From contig NZ_WBJS01000006.1 in assembly GCF_009296265.1 (NCBI RefSeq), forward strand, positions 310,001-374,000: a stretch of 64,000 nt of DNA, in the 5' to 3' direction. This DNA comes from Thioclava sp. JE_KL1 (GTDB lineage Bacteria; Pseudomonadota; Alphaproteobacteria; Rhodobacterales; Rhodobacteraceae). A program made the position numbers and the translations under genes. Below the pieces are notes generated by a model, which did not search any database, was not told where the DNA came from, and saw only the letters and a list, made by a program, of their open reading frames with translations. This document shows positions 58,262 to 64,000 of this stretch, piece by piece (position 1 is the stretch's first letter; every line of letters starts with the position of its first letter).

Positions 58262-59431
58262 ATGTATCGGATTTCGGAACTGGCGGAGAGCGTGGGCGTA
58301 TCGCGCGCGACGCTGCTTTATTACGAGAAGCCCGGCCTGCTGCACGGCCAGCGGCAGGCTAATGGCTATCGCGTCTATTCCGACGCGGACCGGCAGCGGC
58401 TGCGCCTGATGCAGCAGCTCCAGGCAGGCGGCCTTAGCTTGAAAGAGTCTCAGGCCTGCCTCGATGGAAAGCTCGACCGAGAGATGCTGAACCATCGGCT
58501 TGAGACACTGGAGCACGAAATCGCGGAGAAGACGCGGTCGCGCGACCTGCTCGCAGCACTTCTTGGACGCGGCAGCCTGAAGGACTGGCACGAAGAGGTC
58601 GAGCGCGTCGCACCCGATCTGCACCGCTCGTGGCTGATGTCGCAGGGGTTTTCCAGCGCGGAGGCCGGGCTGGTCGCGATGGTCTCCAAGGACATGAACG
58701 CCCACGACGCCTACATGGCCGGGTTCATGGAGGTGTTCTCCGAGCTCGACCGGTGGGGGCCAGGAACTGAAGCGGCGACGCTGAAGGCACTGGCGGCGCT
58801 GCCCTTCGCTCCCGAAACGATCCTCGAGATCGGCTGCGGCCCCGGCATGGCAACGATGACGCTGGCCGAGGCGAGCATGGCGCGGTTCACGGCCACTGAC
58901 ACGGCCGAGCTGGCGCTCGACAAGCTCAGGGCGCGGATCGCGGCGCGCGGGCTCAATGACCGGATCGAGGTGCAGAACGTCGACATGGCCGTAATCCCGA
59001 CCCCAAAGCGTCCCTGGGACGTGATCTGGTCCGAGGGCAGCGCCTATATCCTGGGCGTGGAAAAGGCGCTTGCGGACTGGCGGGCGCTCCTGCGCCCCGG
59101 CGGCGTCCTCGTGTTCTCCGACATGGTCTGGCGGACTGACAAACCCGAAGACGAGGTCCGCGCCTTCTGGGCCGCGGAATACCCCGCGATGGCGACGCCC
59201 GCGAGCCGCGTCGCACAGGCGAAGCGCGCGGGCTACCGCGTCCTTGGCCATTTCGACATCGGGTCGGAAGGGATGGAGGCCTACTACCGACCACTCGCCG
59301 CGCGGCTCGAGGCCTTGGAGGCTGATCTCGCGGGGAGCCGAGTCCTTGACGACCTGCGCCGCGAGATCGCCGTGTTCGAGGCCGGGCGCGGGCAATTCGG
59401 CTACGAGATGTTCGTGCTGGAGCGGGTCTGA
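58262..59431 (+). CDS. MerR regulator fused to a SAM-dependent methyltransferase
   Basis: A 389-residue fusion. Residues 1-70 are a MerR winged helix (YRISELAESVGVSRATLLYYEKPGLL, GYRVYS), followed by a coiled region to about 105. Residues about 150-389 are a class I methyltransferase with the SAM motif LEIGCGPGMATM (188-199) and an acidic DMVWRTD stretch. A TTGACC -35-like box lies at 58188-58193. Methylation of a small toxic molecule, sensed by the same protein, is one reading; the substrate is unknown. The GNAT gene follows 30 bp later. Confidence 0.8.
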   Translation: MYRISELAESVGVSRATLLYYEKPGLLHGQRQANGYRVYSDADRQRLRLMQQLQAGGLSLKESQACLDGKLDREMLNHRLETLEHEIAEKTRSRDLLAALLGRGSLKDWHEEVERVAPDLHRSWLMSQGFSSAEAGLVAMVSKDMNAHDAYMAGFMEVFSELDRWGPGTEAATLKALAALPFAPETILEIGCGPGMATMTLAEASMARFTATDTAELALDKLRARIAARGLNDRIEVQNVDMAVIPTPKRPWDVIWSEGSAYILGVEKALADWRALLRPGGVLVFSDMVWRTDKPEDEVRAFWAAEYPAMATPASRVAQAKRAGYRVLGHFDIGSEGMEAYYRPLAARLEALEADLAGSRVLDDLRREIAVFEAGRGQFGYEMFVLERV

Positions 59432-59460
59432 CCCCAGCTGGCACCAGAGAGGATCGAGAC

Positions 59461-60000
59461 ATGGACTATTCAACGGATTATACCACCCACGCCGAAGCGA
59501 TTGCGGAGCTGTTCAGAGCGACCTTCACCGCCTCCGAGGGCGCAGAGGAAGGCGCGCTGATCGGCGCCCTTGTGCGCCGGTTGATCACGGAGACGCCCGC
59601 CGAGGATCTGCGCGTCTTCACCGCTTGGGAGGACGGCACGCTCCTCGGCGGCATCTTCTTCACGCGCCTCGCCTATGCGAGCGATCCGCGCACGGTCTTC
59701 ATGATGGCCCCCGTGGCTGTGGCGACAGCGCATCAAGGCAAGGGCATCGGGCAACGGCTGATCGCCCACGGTCTCGACGCGCTCCGGCAGGAGGGCACGG
59801 ACATCGCCGTAACCTATGGCGACCCGGCCTTCTATGGCCGCGTGGGGTTCAAGCCCGTCTCGGAGGCCGACCTGCCGGCGCCGCAGCCGCTGACCCGGCC
59901 GCAGGGCTGGATCGCCCAGTCCCTGACTGACGCACCGCTGATGCCCCTGCGCGGCACCGCCCGCTGTGTCGCCGCCTTCGACGACCCGGCGCTCTGGTAG
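59461..60000 (+). CDS. GNAT N-acetyltransferase
   Basis: A 179-residue acetyltransferase. The acetyl-CoA site is APVAVATAHQGKGIGQRLI (motif A, Q-x-x-G-x-G), followed by VTYGDPAFYGRVGFKP typical of the YhbS-like group. Substrate unknown. It lies 30 bp after the MerR-methyltransferase gene and 8 bp before rsgA, so the three probably share a transcript. Confidence 0.85.
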   Translation: MDYSTDYTTHAEAIAELFRATFTASEGAEEGALIGALVRRLITETPAEDLRVFTAWEDGTLLGGIFFTRLAYASDPRTVFMMAPVAVATAHQGKGIGQRLIAHGLDALRQEGTDIAVTYGDPAFYGRVGFKPVSEADLPAPQPLTRPQGWIAQSLTDAPLMPLRGTARCVAAFDDPALW

Positions 60001-60008
60001 GCAGGCAC

Positions 60009-61085
60009 ATGGTTCGAGACTACTCCGCCTTCCTGCCCGGAGGCACGCCAAATCGGCGCGCGCCCTCTGCGCTTGAGCGGCTGGGCTGGGGCCCGGCCTT
60101 CGCACGGCAGATCGACGTTGATGCGCTGACCGCGACACCGCCGGTGCGTGTGGTCGCCGTGCATCGCAGCGGGTTGCAGGTAGCGGGCGACGGCATAGAC
60201 CAGACAATCCCGCCGGGACCGGACGCCACGGTCGGCGACTGGTTGCTGCTCGACCGCGCGCGCCCGAAGTCGAGCCGCGTGCTGGAGCGCAAGAGCCTGA
60301 TCAAGCGTCGTGCGCCGGGCACGGGCAGCGAGGTGCAGCTGATCGCGGCGAACATCGACACCGTCTTCGTCGTCACCTCCTGCAACGCTGATTTCAACGT
60401 GGCGCGGCTGGAGCGCTACGTCGCGCTGACCTTCGAAGCCGGGATCGACCCCGTGATCGTCCTGACCAAGGCGGATCTGACCGACGACACCGCGTCCTTT
60501 GTCGAAGCGGCGAGAGCGGTGTCGGAGCGGGTGCCGGTCGTGGCGCTGGACGCTCGCAGCGCCGCGCCCGTCGAGGCGCTGGCCGACTGGTGCAAGCCCG
60601 CCCGCACCGTTGCTTTCCTCGGCTCCTCCGGCGTGGGCAAATCCACCTTGACGAACGCGCTCCTCGGCACGCAGGCCATCGCCACACAAGGCATCCGCGA
60701 GGACGATGCCAAAGGCCGGCACACCACGACCCGGCGCGAGCTGCACGGCACGCCCAGCGGCTGCCTCGTTCTCGACACGCCGGGCATGCGCGAAGTGCAG
60801 CTGACCGACGCTGCCGCAGGCATCGCCGACGTGTTCGAAGATATCGAGGCGCTGGCTGCAAGTTGCCGCTTCACCGACTGTCGCCACGAAACAGAGCCCG
60901 GCTGCGCTGTCCGATCCGCTATCGAGGACGGCAGCCTCGACGCCTCGCGGCTCGCGCGCTGGCGCAAGCTCCAGGCGGAGGAGACCTTCAACTCCGCCAC
61001 CCTTGCGGAGCGCCGCCAAAAGGACCGCGCCTTTGGCAAGTTGGTGCGCAGCGTGATCAAGGCGAAAACCGATCGAGAGCGATAG
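60009..61085 (+). CDS. rsgA: Ribosome small-subunit-dependent GTPase RsgA
   Basis: A 358-residue circularly permuted GTPase that checks 30S subunit maturation. Order of parts: N-terminal OB-like domain, G4 TKAD, then P-loop GSSGVGKST, switch region TTTRRE, G3 DTPGM, and the C-terminal zinc site Cys-x5-Cys-x-His-x5-Cys (CRFTDCRHETEPGC is one residue denser than some relatives). Third gene after the MerR fusion and GNAT genes. Confidence 0.93.
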   Translation: MVRDYSAFLPGGTPNRRAPSALERLGWGPAFARQIDVDALTATPPVRVVAVHRSGLQVAGDGIDQTIPPGPDATVGDWLLLDRARPKSSRVLERKSLIKRRAPGTGSEVQLIAANIDTVFVVTSCNADFNVARLERYVALTFEAGIDPVIVLTKADLTDDTASFVEAARAVSERVPVVALDARSAAPVEALADWCKPARTVAFLGSSGVGKSTLTNALLGTQAIATQGIREDDAKGRHTTTRRELHGTPSGCLVLDTPGMREVQLTDAAAGIADVFEDIEALAASCRFTDCRHETEPGCAVRSAIEDGSLDASRLARWRKLQAEETFNSATLAERRQKDRAFGKLVRSVIKAKTDRER

Positions 61086-61217
61086 GTCCGAGCCCTACCA
61101 ATCCGGTTCATTTTGGGCTTGATCCTGGCATTCGCTTCAATCGCACCCTGATGTGCTAAGCTTAGGCGCCAACGTCGGGTTGTGATCAGGTGGGCGTGGT
61201 GGACTGGGAGAACACCC

Positions 61218-61610
61218 GTGCAAACTGAAAACCTACCTTTCATTCGTGCCCTCCGTCCCGCTTGGAACAAGGGGCGCACCGTCGGGCAGAAGCGACCACT
61301 TCTGCCAAAGCATGTCTGGGCGATCCGCGTGGGGCTGGAAATCGCCAAAAAGGTGCGCAACCTGGCGCTCTTCGATCTCGCCATCGAAATTAAGCTCCGG
61401 GGATGTGATCTCGTGACATTGAAAGTCGCCGATGTCTTCGCCGCTGGTCAGGTGAAAGAACGAGCTTCGATCATCCAGAGCAAGACCCGAAAGCAGGTTT
61501 GGTTCGAAATCACCGAGGGCGCCTGCAATTCGCGCGCGGATTGGCTCGACAATCCGGCGATTGCTGGGTCAGAGTATCTTTGGCCTGAGCGTTTCGATGA
61601 GCGCCTTCGC
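61218..61610 (+). pseudogene. Truncated short tyrosine integrase
   Basis: Starting at the GTG at 61218, the frame encodes QTENLPFIRALRPAWNKGR, then LLPKHVWAIR, LALFDLAIEIKLRGCDLV and GSEYLWPERFDERL. This matches the small alphaproteobacterial integrase family that normally runs about 200 residues. After about residue 130 the expected catalytic His/Arg and Tyr region (H-S-M-R-R-T-K) is missing and the frame continues as unrelated residues. A relic of another mobile element. Confidence 0.72.
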
Positions 61611-61860
61611 CTCCAACGGCATGCGCGGGCTGATCGAGAGCACATGCGCGTTGTTGTCAAAGCTCAGCGGAGCGGCCGGCGATGCATTCTCTCTTTGCGA
61701 ATATCTCAACCGCGCGGACGAACTTGCGTAGGCTCTGCCGATGGCAATGTCGATGCTGTGCCTGCGGGGGCCTGGCGCGCAAGCAGCCGATCAGACAATT
61801 TGCGAAAACCAAACCCTAACCCCGCCCGCCGTTTCCGCGCGGCGAGGCGTTCCATGTCTT

Positions 61861-62640
61861 CTACAAATGTGAGGCTCTTGCCTCGTGACGGTGATACCAG
61901 ACAGCCGCCGCTGTCCGGTTACTCACGCCGAGCTTGTTGATAATCCGATGCGTATGGATCTTCGCAGTGTGCTCTGAGACCTGAAGGCGATCCGCGATGT
62001 TCTTGTTCTGCTGCCCGGATGCCAGAAGTTGTAAGACCTCCCGTTCGCGCCGCGTCAGCGTGTCCATCACGTCCGGCGTCGGCTCCAGGTCGAGGCCCGG
62101 CTCGGCAAGCTTTCTCGAGGCCGCTTTCGACACAGTCAATCCGGTTTCAAGAAGCGCCGGCGGGACAACGTGCCCCCCCGACAGGATGATGCGCAATGTC
62201 AGCATCCAAGTCGTGATGTTGATGTTCATCGGCAGGAAGCTCACCTGATTGAGCAGAGCGCCCGATCGAAGGAAATCCATTGCCTCCCTGCCAGGCCTGT
62301 CTTCGCTGTAGGCAATCGCGAAGCGCATGCGCGAAAGACAAAGAGCTTCTCCCCGCGCCGCGATGAACGCTTTCAGTCCCGCGGCGTTGTCTTCCTCCAC
62401 GATCAAAGCGCAAATCCTGTCGCCATTCGCAAAGCGGGCATTCTCATCGAGGCGTTCAGGGATTTCCTCCAGATAGTCTACGCGGACCACCGAGATCTCC
62501 GGCACCTCGCTCTCGAGCGTCCGAACGATCACATCGCTGAAAATCTCCCGCGGCCCCACGAAACAAATGCACGCATCACTCCTGCGCCGCGGCGCAGCTC
62601 GAGACACCCCGCTTAAACCCTCCTTGTTGAGCGTATTCAT
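61861..62640 (-). CDS. LuxR-family (FixJ/NarL-type) transcriptional regulator
   Basis: A 259-residue regulator. The N-terminal 170 residues form a receiver-like domain without the usual phospho-acceptor Asp pocket (ICFVGPREIFSDVIVRTLES...). The C-terminal LuxR HTH is clear (LTRREREVLQLLASGQQNKNIADRLQVSEHTAKIHTHRIINKLGVSNRTAAAVW). GGAGGGG precedes the ATG. No sensor kinase is adjacent; it is divergent from the SulP gene across a long gap. Target unknown. Confidence 0.82.
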   Translation of the reverse strand: MNTLNKEGLSGVSRAAPRRRSDACICFVGPREIFSDVIVRTLESEVPEISVVRVDYLEEIPERLDENARFANGDRICALIVEEDNAAGLKAFIAARGEALCLSRMRFAIAYSEDRPGREAMDFLRSGALLNQVSFLPMNINITTWMLTLRIILSGGHVVPPALLETGLTVSKAASRKLAEPGLDLEPTPDVMDTLTRREREVLQLLASGQQNKNIADRLQVSEHTAKIHTHRIINKLGVSNRTAAAVWYHRHEARASHL

Positions 62641-63424
62641 ATCCCCTCCGACTTTCAGCCTCCCCAGGCCTCAGTGGACTAGGATAGCACAGGCGCGTGA
62701 GCGGGCTATCCGCCCAAATGATATATGGCACCTGAGGGAATTCGGAATACGCGCTGCGCGATAGCACTCAGCGTGACGTGACGGACACGTCAGACTTCGT
62801 TCACCGAAGCTCCGACCTCTTCGTGGAGATCTGCTTCCATCTCAGTATCCGTCTCGTCTTTGCCCTTCAGGACACCCGTGCTCGCGAGATATAAAATGAC
62901 GATCCGCCTCGAAGATCGGGAAGCGGGCGCCGCCAAAGGCAGGCATCTCGAGTGCACCAAAGATTGCTCTCGGCGGCGCTGACGAACTTTAGCGCCTCCT
63001 GTTCACCGGTAAATTGCTCGTAGGGTGGGTCGGTATGAAGTGACCAGACACCGCAACGGGCTTTGGAAGGCTGTCGTGTTTTCCTCCCCTTCACCAAATA
63101 GGACGGCTTTGGCGCAGGCGACCTTTGCGGAATTTTCATCGACCGTCTGACACTGCATATGGCGTCCGCTAAGATGCCAGACTGAAGAATGTGAGCAAGC
63201 CAGCGCTCAACAGCATCGTTACCTTACGTTCCATCAAATGCTTGCAGGCACCAAAACTATCGCTTAGGTGCCCACTCACACTAAGTCGGACCCGGCACGC
63301 CGGGTGGCTCGGCCCGGCGCCTATCCCCGGGATAATCTTCAGCATCACGCCCAAATAGTGCCGTAACATCGCTGCACGCTCGGGCCACGCCCTGTTAGAT
63401 GCTATCTTAAAAATTGAGTTACAC
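62641..63424. other. 784-bp region between the LuxR regulator and the SulP gene
   Basis: No gene I can support. Short open frames on the minus strand (62867-63139, 63169-63480) have weak ribosome sites and no recognised similarity. The region includes a perfect 7-bp dyad at 62774-62792, listed separately, and a small hairpin CTTCG/CGAAG at 62795-62809. Confidence 0.45.
62774..62792. promoter_or_regulatory. Inverted repeat TGACGTG-N5-CACGTCA
   Basis: A perfect 7-bp inverted repeat with a 5-bp spacer, 134 bp upstream of the LuxR gene start and 632 bp before the SulP gene. The size and symmetry fit a dimeric regulator site. No T-run, so a terminator is unlikely. Confidence 0.5.
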
Positions 63425-64000
63425 ATGCCAAGTCTCGCCTCTATTCGAAGCGACTGGTTCGCGACTCCCCGTGCGGACATCCTCGCTGGGATGGTCGTCG
63501 CCCTTGCGCTAATTCCTGAAGCGATCGGCTTCTCGGTGATTGCTGGGGTTGATCCGAGAGTCGGCCTTTATGCTTCCTTTTCGATCGCTGTAATCATTGC
63601 ATTCACGGGCGGTCGCCCCGCGATGATCTCCGCTGCCACAGCCTCAGTTGCCGTGGTGATCATCCCCCTCGTGCACGATTACGGGGTCGAATATCTATTC
63701 GCCGCTACGATTTTGATGGGTATCTTCCAGGGCATCGCGGGGCTCCTGCGCCTTGATCTGCTGATGCAATATGTCTCGCGATCAGTGATCACCGGCTTCG
63801 TGAACGCGCTGGCGATCATGATTTTTCTGGCCCAGATGCCACAACTTATGCATGTGACAAACGTTACCTATCTGATCGTCGCAGCCGGGCTCGCGATCAT
63901 CTACCTGTTCCCCTATCTGACGAAAGCAGTGCCTTCGCCCCTGGTTGCGATCATCGTCCTGACCACCGTCACCATCTATGGCGGGATCGATGTGAACACC
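63425..64000 (+). CDS. SulP-family anion transporter (partial, runs off window)
   Basis: The first 192 codons of a SulP transporter. After a short N-terminus ([43 protein letters not shown]) come several membrane segments, including [20 protein letters not shown] and [17 protein letters not shown], as in SulP proteins carrying sulfate or bicarbonate. The STAS domain would lie beyond the window edge. The ATG at 63425 has only a weak ribosome site. Confidence 0.85.
   Translation, partial: MPSLASIRSDWFATPRADILAGMVVALALIPEAIGFSVIAGVDPRVGLYASFSIAVIIAFTGGRPAMISAATASVAVVIIPLVHDYGVEYLFAATILMGIFQGIAGLLRLDLLMQYVSRSVITGFVNALAIMIFLAQMPQLMHVTNVTYLIVAAGLAIIYLFPYLTKAVPSPLVAIIVLTTVTIYGGIDVNT

Noticed and set aside
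62867-63139. 90-codon minus-strand frame as a small gene
   Set aside because: Weak ribosome site, no recognised similarity and unusual composition; kept only as part of the gap description.
1-64000. CRISPR array or rRNA genes
   Set aside because: No regularly spaced repeats and no rRNA-like sequence seen anywhere in the window.

Overview
The window looks like chromosome of a GC-rich alphaproteobacterium, most likely family Rhodobacteraceae. The signs are a cobS / DUF4177 / J-domain gene order, a MocR-type TauR next to a taurine transporter, a haem-uptake locus with its own TonB and two ExbD proteins, dense operons with ATGA and TGATG junctions, and many FCD-GntR, TRAP and ABC catabolic genes. 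I cannot name the genus from the sequence alone.

Layout. 1-3.5 kb: end of cobS, a DUF4177 protein, a J-domain protein with a strong terminator, and a secreted PQQ-type sugar dehydrogenase. 3.6-11.1 kb: a taurine block (tauABC, tpa, tauR, a TauE/SafE exporter and a YdfG/IsfD-like reductase). It appears designed to take nitrogen from taurine and excrete the carbon-sulfur skeleton as isethionate, and a candidate TauR box lies in front of both tpa/tauR and isfD. 11.4-13.6 kb: three unlinked genes (DUF6544, CPBP protease, DUF1992). 13.7-22.4 kb: haem uptake, hmuSTUV divergent from hmuR / small secreted protein / exbB / exbD / exbD / tonB. 22.6-24.2 kb: a Na/Pi-type transporter.

24.3-47.8 kb: a large catabolic island. 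A regulator made of a winged helix fused to a solute-binding domain, plus a 3-hydroxyisobutyrate-dehydrogenase-like enzyme, diverges from a long operon. That operon encodes five oxidoreductase-type proteins, a YciI protein, a ribose-type ABC importer with a fused RbsA-RbsC subunit, and the hydroxyquinol lower pathway (hydroxyquinol 1,2-dioxygenase, maleylacetate reductase). Next come a GntR regulator, a TRAP transporter and a shikimate/quinate module (AroQ, shikimate dehydrogenase family, 3-dehydroshikimate dehydratase/HPPD fusion). The whole block looks like funnelling of cyclic polyols and hydroaromatic acids into ring cleavage; the substrate of the ABC branch is not known to me and may be a new pathway.

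48.0-53.7 kb: an integrated element at the 3' end of a tRNA-Gly(CCC). It carries an integrase, an overlapping excisionase-like HTH protein, a soluble FtsH-like AAA+/M41 protease, a zinc-ribbon GIY-YIG-like protein, an unknown protein and a ribbon-helix-helix regulator with a clear palindromic operator. A decayed copy of the unknown gene lies at 24.3 kb, at the left edge of the catabolic block. 54.0-64 kb: mdeB-mdeA divergent from mdeR (methionine gamma-lyase catabolism), a MerR-methyltransferase fusion, a GNAT protein, rsgA, a truncated integrase, a LuxR-type regulator and the start of a SulP transporter that runs off the window.
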